Shown here: positions 8,823-18,680 of the stretch, one piece after another
Layout: each line of letters begins with the position of its first letter
Numbering within the stretch: position 1 is the stretch's first letter
Source of the DNA: UBA7916 sp036121365
GTDB taxonomy: Bacteria > Pseudomonadota > Gammaproteobacteria > Comchoanobacterales > Comchoanobacteraceae
DNA: 64,000 nucleotides
Reading direction: 5' to 3'
NCBI GenBank assembly: GCA_036121365.1
Contig: JAZAFR010000007.1
Location: 124,001-188,000, forward strand
Translations under genes and position numbers: made by a program
Notes under the pieces: model-generated
Told to the model about the DNA's origin: nothing
Database searches by the model: none
What the model saw: the letters and a program-made list of their open reading frames with translations, nothing else

Positions 8823-9779
8823 ATGACATATGAGATTATTTTAATTATTGTGTTTTGTGTGGGGTTGTCTTTGCAAAGTCGTGCTGTTTTTAGTTCTGAT
8901 GGGCAAGGGCTACTTGGGTTCCTAGGGCATGATTTAGATAAGATTGGACGAACTTTATGCTTTGTTGGTCTTTTGGGCATGTCTGTATTGTTGTTGGGTG
9001 TAGAGGTTTTTCTTGTATTTTTCACTTTGATTGCGTGTGTGATTTGCTATACTTATCGTTTTTTCTTCCCTAAACAATTGAAAAAGACATTGGCAATGGA
9101 CGGTTTTTTGTCAGATGTGCTTAGCTTTTGCCAAGAATATGCTACGTTTTTGTTAGTGGTTTTTTTGATCAGGAATTTTTGTGTGCAACATTACCGAGTA
9201 CCGACTGGCTCTTTGGAGCCAACGGTTAGGCCTGGTGATTTTTTGTTGGTTAATCAGTTTTCCTATGGATGGCATTTACCAATGCCCCTAATCAATACCA
9301 AATTCCTTGATTATGGCAAACCACAGCGGGGTGATGTTGCTTTGTTTCGTAACCCAAAAGATCCTTATCGTATCATTTATGTTAAGAGAGTGGTTGGCCT
9401 TCCTGGGGACCATGTTGTGTATAAAAATAAACAACTGAGTATTAATGGGCAGCCTATCAAACAGGAATATGTCGGTCTTGAACAAGAATTTGGCTCTGGT
9501 AACTATGAATGGTTGTCTAAACGTACAGAGTTTTTGCCTGGAAAAACCCATGATATCTATGTTAGGTCTGGTCTGTTTAATTCTAGTGGTGATATGAGCA
9601 TCAATCTTATTGTTCCTGAAGGGAGTTATTATATGATGGGGGATAATAGAGATTTAAGTTTTGATAGTCGTTTTTTTGGTCCTGTTGAAGAAAAGTATTT
9701 GCTCGGTAAAGTGATGATAGTTCTTTTTAGCTGGGATGGTTGGATGCCGGATTGGTCAAGAATGGGGGTCTCTCTTTAA
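8823..9779 (+). CDS. lepB: Signal peptidase I
   Basis: Membrane-bound serine/lysine protease that removes Sec and Tat signal peptides. N-terminal membrane segments (about residues 2-17 and 44-80) precede the catalytic periplasmic domain. The serine box reads YRVPTGSLEPT with Ser130 as nucleophile, followed by Leu rather than the commoner Met. The general-base lysine is Lys188 in YVKRVVGLPGD, and the C-terminal box MMGDNRDLSFDSRFFGPV is complete. The length of 318 residues is normal for gammaproteobacteria. The stop codon overlaps the rnc ATG by one base (TAATG), so rnc is likely coupled to lepB translation. Confidence 0.96.
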   Translation: MTYEIILIIVFCVGLSLQSRAVFSSDGQGLLGFLGHDLDKIGRTLCFVGLLGMSVLLLGVEVFLVFFTLIACVICYTYRFFFPKQLKKTLAMDGFLSDVLSFCQEYATFLLVVFLIRNFCVQHYRVPTGSLEPTVRPGDFLLVNQFSYGWHLPMPLINTKFLDYGKPQRGDVALFRNPKDPYRIIYVKRVVGLPGDHVVYKNKQLSINGQPIKQEYVGLEQEFGSGNYEWLSKRTEFLPGKTHDIYVRSGLFNSSGDMSINLIVPEGSYYMMGDNRDLSFDSRFFGPVEEKYLLGKVMIVLFSWDGWMPDWSRMGVSL

Positions 9780-10453
9780 TGTCTCATATAACAGTGCTAC
9801 AAGAATCAATTGGTTATGCGTTTAAAAAGCCTGTGCTGCTTAAAAAAGCGCTGACTCATCCCAGTTATTCCATGGATAATAACCAAAGAATGGAATATCT
9901 TGGCGATGCATTGTTGAATTTTGTGGTCAGTCAACTGCTATATCAGAAACATTTTACGTCAGATGAGGGGGTGCTTACCAGATTGAGGGCGCACTTGGTA
10001 TGTAAGAGCACACTGGCAGCTTTGGCAAGAAATATGAAACTATCACTTTATATGCAAGTTGGAAAATCATTTGATCGCAATGATTTTACCGATGGAATGT
10101 ATGCTGATGTGTTTGAAGCCATGCTTGCCGCTGTTTATATTGATGGTGGTTATGAAGCTGCAGAAACAGTTTGTGAGTTTTGTTATGAGAATTTCCTGTC
10201 AAAAAATTATGCGGACTTGGTGCAAAAGGATCCCAAAACAACATTGCAGGAGTTTTGTCAAAAACATCAATATCCTTTGCCAATTTATTCTGTCAGCGAA
10301 ACTAAAGATGGAAAAAAACCCAGGTTTTTAGTCGAAGCCTCTGTTAATTCTTTGTGCTTACAGGCCAGCGCGCATGCAGGGACAAAGCGAGAAGGTCAGC
10401 AGCTGGCTGCTGAGCATATTATTTTTCAATTACAACAAAAAGGAATGTTATAG
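9779..10453 (+). CDS. rnc: Ribonuclease III
   Basis: RNase III cleaves double-stranded RNA in rRNA precursors and structured mRNAs. The signature RMEYLGDALL is at residues 37-46, with the second metal-binding segment DVFEAMLAAVYIDGG around residues 108-122. A C-terminal double-stranded-RNA-binding domain begins near KTTLQEFCQ and ends with the GTKREGQQLAAEHI helix. The frame is open upstream to 9740, but the ATG at 9779 overlaps the lepB stop and gives the normal length of 224 residues. It is followed two bases later by era. Confidence 0.97.
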   Translation: MSHITVLQESIGYAFKKPVLLKKALTHPSYSMDNNQRMEYLGDALLNFVVSQLLYQKHFTSDEGVLTRLRAHLVCKSTLAALARNMKLSLYMQVGKSFDRNDFTDGMYADVFEAMLAAVYIDGGYEAAETVCEFCYENFLSKNYADLVQKDPKTTLQEFCQKHQYPLPIYSVSETKDGKKPRFLVEASVNSLCLQASAHAGTKREGQQLAAEHIIFQLQQKGML

Positions 10454-10454
10454 A

Positions 10455-11339
10455 ATGACTAAAAATACAAGTGAGTTGGTGAAAAAATGCGGCTACTTGG
10501 CCATTATTGGACGACCCAATGTTGGTAAATCAACACTTTTTAATGCTTTGCTTGGACATTCAGTGAGTGTGGTGACTCGAAAAGCACAGACAACGCAAAC
10601 AGAAATTATGGGAGTGGTTACTCAGTTCCCTCATCAATATGTATTGCTAGATACACCCGGTGTACAATGTAGGCTTAAGAGGCGTACTGCTTTAAATCGA
10701 GTGGCAGCCAAGAGTGCATTTGAAGCAGATGTTGCAATTTTTATGGCTGCAGGTTCGCAATGGACAGCTGATGATGAAGTCGCTTTGAAAATTTTACATG
10801 ACTTTGAGGGGCCTGTGATAGGCTGTATCAATAAGCTTGATAAATTGCTTCATCAGCAAGACAAATTGGATCAAGCTATTGATAATCTGAAGAAGCGTTT
10901 TCCTTTCGAGAAAATTATGACGTTGTCAGCATTGCGAAAATTGCATGTGGATTTGTTGCATGCAGAAATTTGTTCTTGTCTACCTGATGGACCTGCACTA
11001 TATGATCATAATATGGTGACTTCGCATAGTGATGATTTTCTTACTCAAGAAATTCTTAGGGCCAAGTTATTGGAGTTTTTACATGAAGAAATTCCTTATA
11101 ACCTTGAGTTGAGTATAGATTTGATGAAGATTGTGGATGGAAGGCGTCATATTTATGTGACAATCTGGGTGTCCTCTTCGTCAAAAAAATCAGTGATCAT
11201 TGGAAAAGGTGGTTCTAAATTAAAACAAATTGGAATACAAGCACGAAGAGAGATGGAAGCGTATTTTAAACAACCTGTTTTTTTGAAAACTTGGGTTAAA
11301 GTGGGAGCTCCTCCTTCTCAATCATCTACTGGCCTCTAA
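10455..11339 (+). CDS. era: GTPase Era
   Basis: Era binds the 3' end of 16S rRNA and couples 30S maturation to the cell cycle. The G domain shows GRPNVGKST (residues 19-27), the switch region AQTTQTEIMG, DTPGVQ and the NKLDKL specificity loop. The C-terminal KH domain has the VIIGKGGSKLKQIG RNA-binding loop. The ATG at 10455 follows the rnc stop by one base and gives the normal length of 294 residues; the frame itself extends back into rnc. The last 14 bases overlap convergent trkA. recO, often the next gene in other genomes, is located elsewhere (4873). Confidence 0.97.
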   Translation: MTKNTSELVKKCGYLAIIGRPNVGKSTLFNALLGHSVSVVTRKAQTTQTEIMGVVTQFPHQYVLLDTPGVQCRLKRRTALNRVAAKSAFEADVAIFMAAGSQWTADDEVALKILHDFEGPVIGCINKLDKLLHQQDKLDQAIDNLKKRFPFEKIMTLSALRKLHVDLLHAEICSCLPDGPALYDHNMVTSHSDDFLTQEILRAKLLEFLHEEIPYNLELSIDLMKIVDGRRHIYVTIWVSSSSKKSVIIGKGGSKLKQIGIQARREMEAYFKQPVFLKTWVKVGAPPSQSSTGL

Positions 11340-12690
11340 AAAATAGTTTGTCTAATAAAGAACGATTTGGCTTGGTTTGTTTGATGATTGCTGATAGGTC
11401 ACTGGCTTTATATGAGTAAATGGCAAGGGTGTCATTGGTTTTTAGTTTGCTGGATAGATCATACTTTTCAGGATTGTTGTTTCTAAATAATTCTATGATT
11501 TTTGCATGTTTTGGTAATTTTAAGTGCTTAATAGTGGTGTTGTTCATGCTTTTTGGTATTTGAATGCAAATGATTTCTCCTGTATTTTTGTGTAAGGTTC
11601 GTTTTGAGACGATGAGATCTTGATGAACATGTGTGATAATTTGATCTATGATTAGATTATGAGGATCAATGCAATGTATTTGATTTTCTTCGATTATGGG
11701 GCTAATTTCAGGTTTATGTACTAGAGATGCTATCTGACAAACCCCATGTCTTTTTGCTTGTAAAGCAGAGACCAGATTGTCTTCATCATCATTACTCAAA
11801 CTAAAGAATGCATCGGTTTGGTCAATTTTTTCTGTGATTAACAGCTCTTCATCATTGATATCTCCTTCTAATATTGTAATATTGGAATCAGTTTGTGCAA
11901 AATTCTCGGCTTTTTCAATGTTACTTTCGATGATTTTGATATTGTAACTATTTGGTAGCTTATTAATCAAAGCTTTACTGATGGCGCTGAGTCCTGCAAT
12001 AATGATGCGTTTGATTTGTTTTTTTTCGGTAAGTATAGCCAATGTTTGATCAAGGTTCTTTTTTGAGCAGGCAATGATCAGTTGATCTCCCGTTTGCAAT
12101 GATACATCGTTGTCCAGTGTTGTTCCTTTTCTAATGACACTGATGAGGTTAATTGATTTCGTTAGCTCAGATATTTCGTGGGATTTTTTCTGGTGGGTGA
12201 TATGATGTTTTTCAACTTGTACTCTGATGATACATAAATCTAAGTAAACAGATATCAGTTCTTGGCAGTTTGGATATTGAATTAAATTTGATATATGGTT
12301 GGTGACTAAATTTGTTGGGTTGATCCATAAATGTTGGCAATGTTTATTGCTATTTTGTAGTAGATGTTTTCTATGGTCATACAAAGACCCTTGTAATATC
12401 GTGATGGTCAAGGGTGTTTGAAAGAAATTGGTTGCCAATAATGAAATTAAAATGTCTATTTCAGGGACTTGTGTTGCTGCTATGATGATGTCTGCATTTT
12501 GACACTCTGCTTCTTCAAGTGTTTCAATACTTTTGTAATCTCCAAAGACTGTTTGTATGTCCATGGATTCTTCTATCTGCTTGATATTTGATGCACTGTT
12601 TCCGATCAATGTGATGTCATATTGATTGGAATCGAGCGCATTTGCAATGGCGTAGGCGGTTAAATTGTCTCCTGCGATGATGATTTTCAT
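11326..12690 (-). CDS. trkA: Trk potassium uptake regulator TrkA
   Basis: Peripheral membrane protein that gates TrkH/TrkG potassium channels in response to NAD(H) and ATP. It has the duplicated RCK architecture. The first Rossmann unit starts MKIIIAGDNLTAYAIANAL and the second starts near RIIIAGLSAISKAL (about residue 225), each followed by a TrkA-C domain. The ATG at 12690 is preferred because it opens the first beta strand; an upstream ATG at 12729 would add 13 residues of no family character. The 454-residue length is normal. No trkH or trkG gene lies in this window. Confidence 0.93.
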   Translation of the reverse strand: MKIIIAGDNLTAYAIANALDSNQYDITLIGNSASNIKQIEESMDIQTVFGDYKSIETLEEAECQNADIIIAATQVPEIDILISLLATNFFQTPLTITILQGSLYDHRKHLLQNSNKHCQHLWINPTNLVTNHISNLIQYPNCQELISVYLDLCIIRVQVEKHHITHQKKSHEISELTKSINLISVIRKGTTLDNDVSLQTGDQLIIACSKKNLDQTLAILTEKKQIKRIIIAGLSAISKALINKLPNSYNIKIIESNIEKAENFAQTDSNITILEGDINDEELLITEKIDQTDAFFSLSNDDEDNLVSALQAKRHGVCQIASLVHKPEISPIIEENQIHCIDPHNLIIDQIITHVHQDLIVSKRTLHKNTGEIICIQIPKSMNNTTIKHLKLPKHAKIIELFRNNNPEKYDLSSKLKTNDTLAIYSYKASDLSAIIKQTKPNRSLLDKLFFRGQ

Positions 12691-12833
12691 AGTGTTCTTG
12701 CTGTTTCTGATGCATTGTATATAGACCAATTTGGATTTTTTTCACATTTTTTCACTTTTTTATGTCTGTTTGCGTAATTGGATAATATTAACTAAATCTC
12801 GGTGCTTGGTTATCTGGCTTATAATCGATAAAA

Positions 12834-14348
12834 TCATGCATATTTCTGTTGGTGTTTTATTTTTGATATGGTTTGTAGCAATGATTTTTCTATTGAAAAA
12901 TAGTCTTTTGCGACATTTTTGTTTCCGTTGATGATGATGGTAAATGCTTTGGGGTCTTTGCCATATGGATCGATGAATCCTGCTAGACTCACTGTGCCTT
13001 TTAAGCTTCCTGATTTTACGTATAGAGGTGTTTTTATTTGATGAAGACGATGCTTTAAGAAAGGGCTTGCTTGCTCCCTGGTTGCAAATAATGGAATGAG
13101 TTTTTTGAGTTTCTTGTTGTTGTAGATAGTGATGAGGCTTTTTTGTAGTTGATGTGCAGTGATTTTGTTGTTTCTAGACAAACCTGCGCCATCGACAATG
13201 CTTGATTCTTTGTCATATAAGTTGAGCTTATTTAAGATTTGCTCAGCATTTTTTTGGGCGTTTTCCCAGCTGGCAGGTGTATGTAAATTAATATAAGCTG
13301 ACTCTTTGAATATTTGATTGGCGATGTGGTTGTCTGAGCGTGTTAACATGGTTTTGATGAGCTCATTGAGAATGGAGCTGCTTTTTTGTATTTTCCACAA
13401 TGGTTTTTTTAATGCCCGTGGTTTTGTATTGGTTACTTGGATCTGTCCATTGTGCTGGATATTTTCTTTGTTTAGATATTTTGTGATGGCTTCAATTAGG
13501 GCTTTTTGAGGACTGTGTATGCTTCTTTTTAATTGTATGAATTCGACTTTTTTATTCCAACAACCTTTTAATGTTTCTGGTTTTTTAAATGGATTTTGGG
13601 TTAGATGTACGCCATATCCATGCGCTGGATAGTGTGTGTGTGCATTGGTCTGATCATGGCAATTGTTCGCAATTTGAATGTCCAGTTGTATGGGTTGGCT
13701 CTCTTGTGGCCAATAGGATTTTATGCCATTTTTTGTTTGAAATAGCGTGCCTAAAAAACAGTTTTTATTAATCGATATGTCAGACACTGCAGTGGCATAA
13801 CAATCATCTATTTCGTCCCAATAGGTTCCTGGTACTTTTTCAATATCGTCAAAATGGGTTTTTAGAATGATGATGTCACCATTGATTTTTTTGATCTTGT
13901 TTTTGGTGATGTGATTGAGCATGTCATTTAGATCATCATGTGTAAATTCAGGGTTGGCAGCAATGTCTAAGATGATATTGCCATTGAATGTTCCTGCTTT
14001 CTGTTTTCCATATGCAGTCAGTGTGCTATTGAATGGTTTTTTGGAATTGAGAGATTGTTTGGCTATGATGCTGGTGAGTATTTTCATGGTACTTGCAGGT
14101 TGTAAATAAATGAATTCATTCATTGAAAATAATGTGGAGGATGGAGATTTTAAGTCTGTGACGACCATCGCAATTGTGGCTTTATTGCTTAACGGTGTGA
14201 TGATCTTTTTTAAAGAGGTCAGTGCTTGCTCATTCTGGTCACTGGCGATGGATTCTGAAGCTAGAAGGAGTATGAGGAGTGTTAGTAATATTTTGATGTG
14301 TTTGGTTTTTGCCTGTATCTCCATCCAGATTGAGCTATGTTTGGACAT
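12834..14348 (-). CDS. dacB: D-alanyl-D-alanine carboxypeptidase/endopeptidase PBP4
   Basis: Class C penicillin-binding protein that trims peptide stems and cleaves cross-links in periplasmic peptidoglycan. A hydrophobic signal peptide spans about residues 18-36 (ending SIAS). The serine motif SxxK is Ser86-Thr-Met-Lys89 in LQPASTMKI, the SxN motif is SDN in TRSDNHIANQ, and the KTG-like motif is KSG in YVKSGSLKGTVSLAG. The middle insert typical of the family is present, and the length (504) is in the usual range. Alternative start at 14324 (MEIQAK) is possible. It lies upstream of trkA on the same strand with a gap of about 140 bases. Confidence 0.93.
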   Translation of the reverse strand: MSKHSSIWMEIQAKTKHIKILLTLLILLLASESIASDQNEQALTSLKKIITPLSNKATIAMVVTDLKSPSSTLFSMNEFIYLQPASTMKILTSIIAKQSLNSKKPFNSTLTAYGKQKAGTFNGNIILDIAANPEFTHDDLNDMLNHITKNKIKKINGDIIILKTHFDDIEKVPGTYWDEIDDCYATAVSDISINKNCFLGTLFQTKNGIKSYWPQESQPIQLDIQIANNCHDQTNAHTHYPAHGYGVHLTQNPFKKPETLKGCWNKKVEFIQLKRSIHSPQKALIEAITKYLNKENIQHNGQIQVTNTKPRALKKPLWKIQKSSSILNELIKTMLTRSDNHIANQIFKESAYINLHTPASWENAQKNAEQILNKLNLYDKESSIVDGAGLSRNNKITAHQLQKSLITIYNNKKLKKLIPLFATREQASPFLKHRLHQIKTPLYVKSGSLKGTVSLAGFIDPYGKDPKAFTIIINGNKNVAKDYFSIEKSLLQTISKIKHQQKYA

Positions 14349-14957
14349 AAGTCATGATGTTTTTGAAAATTCACATTAGCATGCATGAATTTGATTCATT
14401 TGGCAACGATTTGGTCTTCAGTCGGGTTTTAAAACGTGTTTGTGCTTGGTTTGAATTATGTCTTCTTTTTATTTTTCTTGTGTCTATCTATTTCATCCGT
14501 TTTGTGTGTGGATTTTTTGTCTGATAATAGGTCATGATAAAACCGTTTTTTGTCATTGGATTCAATATATAAATTTAAGCATAGAGATCACGGATCTGAG
14601 GAGTGACTTGATATTCTATTAATGTATTCATATCATATATGGGTTGTCTATATAAGTCTTACTGGATTCAATGTGGCCTCGTTGCTGATGGAGCATATGA
14701 GATTAGTTTGTTTTTTAACTTCTGCAGGTAAGTCAGTCATGCCCGTAAGTCCTGACGTGGGTCCATTTTCAATTTTTTGTTTTGTTGTTTTGCATACGCA
14801 TACAGCGATTATTTCCTTATGATTTATATGGGGTTTATCTAGAATGTTTTTTAGGTTAAGGGAGATTTAATTTTGATCATGAAGTTTGTGTGCGCATATG
14901 CTTGTAAATGAGGTCCTATTTTGGTAATTTTATGAATGAATGTCATGGGAATTGTTT
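14349..14957. other. Long intergenic region before petA
   Basis: About 600 bases separating dacB from petA. I see no tRNA, riboswitch or complete gene. The right half contains a 72-codon minus-strand frame without stops or a start codon (described separately). The petA promoter presumably lies near the right end but is not obvious. The rplM-rpsI genes that often precede petABC in gammaproteobacteria are absent. Confidence 0.5.
14648..14866 (-). pseudogene. Possible degraded coding remnant (open frame with no start)
   Basis: On the minus strand, 72 codons run from just after a TAA (14867-14869) to a TAG (14648-14650) with no ATG, GTG or TTG near the beginning. The translation looks protein-like, with ENGPTSGLTGMTDLPAEVKK in the middle. 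I cannot match it to a family. It may be the eroded remains of a gene or chance; the lack of a start and of a ribosome-binding site argues against a functional gene. Confidence 0.18.
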
Positions 14958-15557
14958 ATGAGTTATTTGCTGCCTCCAGATGTAGAAGAGGTTGATGAAG
15001 TTAAACGTTCGTTTTTACAAAAAACATCGGTGTTTTTGGGTGCCATTGGTGCTTGTGGGATTGCCGTTCCGTTGGTGAGTTATTTGCGCCCCAATAAGCG
15101 TACTGAAGAAGCAGGGAAGCCTGTGACCATTGACATCAGTACAATGAAGATAGGTGAGCAGAAAACAGTATTATGGCGATCAAAGCCGGTTTGGATTATT
15201 CGTAGAAGTGAGGCGATGTTGCAAAGCTTGCAAAATACTTTGCCTTGGCTAAAAGATCCTGACTCTATGATTCCCCAGCAGCCAAAGTTTGCTCAAAATA
15301 CTGTGAGGTCGGTGCGCCCAGAGTTTCTTGTTTTGCTCGGTATTTGCACGCACTTGGGTTGTTCTCCAACCTACAGGCCTGAACCCAAAAGTGTTGATGA
15401 TAATTGGAAAGGTGGTTTTTATTGTTCGTGCCATGGTTCAAAATTTGACCTTGCAGGCCGTGTCTATAAAAATATGCCTGCGCCCATTAATCTAGAGGTT
15501 CCTCCTTATCATTTTAGTGATGAGAATACTTTGGTGATTGGAGATAATGGAGCATAG
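14958..15557 (+). CDS. petA: Ubiquinol-cytochrome c reductase Rieske iron-sulfur subunit
   Basis: Rieske [2Fe-2S] subunit of the bc1 complex, which passes electrons from ubiquinol to cytochrome c1. A short N-terminal cytosolic stretch precedes a single membrane anchor with Tat-like character (KRSFLQKTSVFLGAIGACG). The cluster boxes are CTHLGC (Cys130, His132, Cys135) and CSCHGS (Cys156, Cys158, His159), complete with the disulfide cysteines. The ATG at 14958 has GGGAA at proper spacing; an ATG six codons earlier (14940) has none. It leads petA-petB-petC, with petB starting 3 bases after the stop. Confidence 0.97.
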   Translation: MSYLLPPDVEEVDEVKRSFLQKTSVFLGAIGACGIAVPLVSYLRPNKRTEEAGKPVTIDISTMKIGEQKTVLWRSKPVWIIRRSEAMLQSLQNTLPWLKDPDSMIPQQPKFAQNTVRSVRPEFLVLLGICTHLGCSPTYRPEPKSVDDNWKGGFYCSCHGSKFDLAGRVYKNMPAPINLEVPPYHFSDENTLVIGDNGA

Positions 15558-15560
15558 TTG

Positions 15561-16838
15561 ATGTTGGTTTTGATTCTTGCTATCGCATTTGTATTATTTT
15601 GTGTGGCAATGATTTTGCCCTACTTTAAGACTGTGGGTGTTTGGATAGACAAACGACTACCTGTGGCTTCTTTTCTCGTAGAACATCTGTCTCATTATCC
15701 TGCTCCTAAAAATCTGAATATCTTTTATGTTTTTGGTGCTTTGGCAATTGTTTCTTGTGTGATTCAATTTATATCTGGAATTTGGCTGGTGATGTACTAC
15801 ACGCCAACTGCAGAGCAGGCTTTTTCTTCTGTTCAATTAATCATGCGCGATGTTCCATATGGATGGTTGGTTCGTTATGTCCATTCTACTGGAGTTTCTT
15901 GCTGGTTTATTGTCATCTATTTTCACATTTTTAGAGGCTTGTGGTATGGGTCTTATAAAAATCCGCGTGAGCTTTTGTGGATTAGCGGGGTTGTTTTGTT
16001 GTTTTTGATGATGGCAGAAGCGTATACAGGTTATGTTTTACCTTGGGGCCAGATGTCGTATTGGGCTAGCAAGGTGATTATTTCTCTGCTATCGTCTATT
16101 CCTGTTGTTGGCTCAGATCTTGTCGTGTGGTTGCAAGGTGATTATGAAGTGTCAGGGGTGACTTTACATCGATTTTTTGCTTTCCATGTGGTCGGTTTTT
16201 CTTTCCTGATTTTGTTGATGATTTTTTTGCATATCATTATGTTGCATGTAGCTGGCTCTAATAATCCTGATGGAGTTGATATTACCAAGCATACAGATCG
16301 CCATGGTTGGCCCCTGGATGCTGTTGGGTATTATCCGTATTTTATCTTGAAATATATTCCGATTATATTATTGTATCTATTTGTTTTTTTTGTGATTGTG
16401 TTCTATGCGCCTACTTTTTTTGGTTTGTTTTTAGAAGCTGAAAATTTTGAAAGAGCGAATCCTTTGGTCACACCTTTACACATCAAGCCCTCTTGGTACT
16501 TGTCTCCGTATTATGCCATTCTAAGATCCATTCCCGACAAAAGTTTGGGGGCTTTGATGATGTTGATGTCCATTGTATTGTGGGCTTTTCTACCGTGGCT
16601 AGATTTGTCTCCTGTGCGGTCAATGCGTTATCGAGGTTGGATGAGTCGTTTGGCGATGGGAACAGTGGTGAGCTCTTTTGTTCTTTTAGGATTCTTGGGG
16701 TTGCAGCCAGCAGTGGGGTGGTATTTGGTGCTTAGTCGAGTGGCCACTGTTCTGTATTTTTCTTTTTTTGTTTTTTTTCCAGTGATTTCTTATTATGATG
16801 AGGATAAGATCGTTCCAGAAAGATTGCCGGGGTATTAA
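15561..16838 (+). CDS. petB: Cytochrome b of the bc1 complex, with an N-terminal extension
   Basis: Membrane core of the bc1 complex, binding two b haems and the Qo/Qi quinone sites. The haem-ligand pairs are visible in [19 protein letters not shown] and, in the next helix, FAFHVVGF...FLHIIMLH. The Qo motif is present as [15 protein letters not shown], where PEWY is normally expected and PSWY is read here. The protein carries about 22 extra hydrophobic residues ([14 protein letters not shown]...) before the usual start around WIDKRLPV. The ATG at 15561 has a good GGAG upstream, so the extension is probably translated; an internal ATG at 15609 would remove most of it. petC overlaps or abuts the 3' end. 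Confidence 0.96.
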   Translation: MLVLILAIAFVLFCVAMILPYFKTVGVWIDKRLPVASFLVEHLSHYPAPKNLNIFYVFGALAIVSCVIQFISGIWLVMYYTPTAEQAFSSVQLIMRDVPYGWLVRYVHSTGVSCWFIVIYFHIFRGLWYGSYKNPRELLWISGVVLLFLMMAEAYTGYVLPWGQMSYWASKVIISLLSSIPVVGSDLVVWLQGDYEVSGVTLHRFFAFHVVGFSFLILLMIFLHIIMLHVAGSNNPDGVDITKHTDRHGWPLDAVGYYPYFILKYIPIILLYLFVFFVIVFYAPTFFGLFLEAENFERANPLVTPLHIKPSWYLSPYYAILRSIPDKSLGALMMLMSIVLWAFLPWLDLSPVRSMRYRGWMSRLAMGTVVSSFVLLGFLGLQPAVGWYLVLSRVATVLYFSFFVFFPVISYYDEDKIVPERLPGY

Positions 16839-17544
16839 TTTGTTCAGACTTCTTTGTTACCTTTTGCTTTTTCCTGTGTTCTGTCATGCGGCAGTTGATT
16901 CGTTGGTTACGCTTGATGCTGTGGATGTTAATTTAGCAGATGTTGATCGTATTGTTCAAGGGGGTGAAAATTTTAAAAAGTCCTGCTTGTCTTGTCATAG
17001 CCTCAATGACTTTATGAATGATGATATTGCAAAGACACTTGGTTTAACAAAAGAACAAATGCCTTCATGGCCTGAAGACTCCTGGAATGGGCATCCTCCT
17101 CCAGATCTTAGTTTGATTGCATTGTCTATGTCTCCAGAGTGGCTGTATACGTATTTACGTACTTATTATGAGGACTCTTCGCGGCCGACTGGCTATAACA
17201 ATTTGGTGTTTCCTAACACCAATATGCCTAATCCTTTTGTTGATTTGCAAGGGAAACAAGTTTTGATTGACCCTACTTATTTTGATGGGGGGCATGTGGA
17301 TCACGGCAATTATTGGTATCGCGTTATCAAGTTAAAGCACAGTGGTCAAATGTCTGCTGATCAGTTTGATGAGTATGTTCATGACATTGTGACTTTCTTA
17401 ACATATGTGAGTGATCCAAGTGTGCATCAGCGTCGATCAATGGCTCCGTGGGTGCTGACTTATTTATTGATTTTTATTGTTGTGACCAGTGCGTATTTTA
17501 AGCTGGTGGGTAAAAGTTACTTTAAAGCGCCCAAAGGGCTTTGA
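16795..17544 (+). CDS. petC: Cytochrome c1
   Basis: Membrane-anchored c-type cytochrome that accepts electrons from the Rieske centre. A signal peptide ([16 protein letters not shown]) precedes the haem-binding CLSCH (Cys64, Cys67, His68 in this numbering). The axial methionine is in NTNMPNPF (Met144), and a C-terminal membrane anchor covers about residues 219-238. Start choice is open: ATG at 16795 or 16798 overlaps petB by about 40 bases, while a TTG at 16840 lies right after the petB stop and gives a compact signal peptide. Normal length for the family in either case. Confidence 0.94.
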   Translation: MMRIRSFQKDCRGINLFRLLCYLLLFPVFCHAAVDSLVTLDAVDVNLADVDRIVQGGENFKKSCLSCHSLNDFMNDDIAKTLGLTKEQMPSWPEDSWNGHPPPDLSLIALSMSPEWLYTYLRTYYEDSSRPTGYNNLVFPNTNMPNPFVDLQGKQVLIDPTYFDGGHVDHGNYWYRVIKLKHSGQMSADQFDEYVHDIVTFLTYVSDPSVHQRRSMAPWVLTYLLIFIVVTSAYFKLVGKSYFKAPKGL

Positions 17545-17576
17545 ATGGCGATGGTGATTAGATTGGTGATGGTGGT

Positions 17577-18671
17577 ATGAGTACAAGCGATTCTTTTTAT
17601 CGTCGGGCGATAGCCACCTTGTCTGGTCATTCTTTGTCGAATAATTTGCGGGTAATTCAGCGATTGTCTTCAAAATCTCAAGTGGTTGCAATGGTCAAGG
17701 CCAATGCTTATGGCCATGGAATACGTTCAGTATCAAAACGGTTGAGTAGTCATGTGTATGCGTTGGGGGTGGCCTCCATTGATGAAGCAGTTTGTCTTCG
17801 AGATTGTGGTGTTTTGTCGAAGATTATTTTGATGGAAGGTGTGGTATGTCAGAAGGATTTGGATTTGGTTGATTCTTTGCATCTAGATATGGTGGTTCAT
17901 GACTTTACCCATTTAACATGGCTTTCTGAATTTTCAGGTGATGTTTATGATGTTTGGATTAAAGTAGATATTGGCATGGGTCGATTGGGGTTTTTCCCAA
18001 AAGATGTTTCACGTGTGATTGATGCTTTGAAGAAATTGAATATTAAGGGTCAGCTCCGTTTAATGGGACATCTTTCTAGTGCTGAAGAAGGCATTGATCA
18101 TGTGGATAATCAGCAGCAGTTGCAACAATTCTCAAATGTGGTTAGTCAATATGATTATGAAGCAAGTTTATGTAATTCTGCTGCGACCTATTTGTTTCAA
18201 GATCATCACTATGATTATGTTCGCCCAGGTTTGGCATTGTATGGGACATGTCCCATATATGATAAGACAGATCATGGTTTAACTCCTGTCATGACATTAA
18301 AAAGTCGTTTGATTGCGGTGAAGCATTTTCCGAAAGGACATGGTGTTGGTTATGGGCATGATTTTATTTGTTCTAGATCGATGCGGGTTGGTGTGATATC
18401 TTTTGGGTATGGTGATGGTTTTCCTCGCTCTGTGAGATCAGGTTGTCCTGTACTGGTTGATGGGATAGAATGTCCTCTTGTTGGTAGGGTTAGCATGGAT
18501 ATGATGACAGTTGATTTATCTTCATGTCCTCAAGCACAAATTGGCACAGAGGTGATTTTGTGGGGGGATGGTTTGCCCATTGCTACGATTGAATCTTATT
18601 CTGGGATAAGCCGATATGAGCTGTTTACCAGTGTGCAAAATCGAGTGAAGTTTATTTGGGATGACGGGTAG
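17577..18671 (+). CDS. alr: Alanine racemase
   Basis: PLP-dependent enzyme making D-alanine for peptidoglycan. The PLP lysine is Lys41 in AMVKANAYGHG. The catalytic tyrosine from the partner subunit is Tyr258 in GVGYGHDF, and the C-terminal segment GRVSMDMMTVDLS is intact. The 364-residue length is standard. It begins 32 bases after petC and is followed 9 bases later by murI, pairing the two racemases that supply D-amino acids for the cell wall. Confidence 0.97.
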   Translation: MSTSDSFYRRAIATLSGHSLSNNLRVIQRLSSKSQVVAMVKANAYGHGIRSVSKRLSSHVYALGVASIDEAVCLRDCGVLSKIILMEGVVCQKDLDLVDSLHLDMVVHDFTHLTWLSEFSGDVYDVWIKVDIGMGRLGFFPKDVSRVIDALKKLNIKGQLRLMGHLSSAEEGIDHVDNQQQLQQFSNVVSQYDYEASLCNSAATYLFQDHHYDYVRPGLALYGTCPIYDKTDHGLTPVMTLKSRLIAVKHFPKGHGVGYGHDFICSRSMRVGVISFGYGDGFPRSVRSGCPVLVDGIECPLVGRVSMDMMTVDLSSCPQAQIGTEVILWGDGLPIATIESYSGISRYELFTSVQNRVKFIWDDG

Positions 18672-18680
18672 GGACTGTAT

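Noticed and set aside
14622..14822. 66-codon plus-strand ORF upstream of petA
   Set aside because: It has no ribosome-binding site or family pattern. It overlaps a more protein-like minus-strand frame that itself lacks a start.
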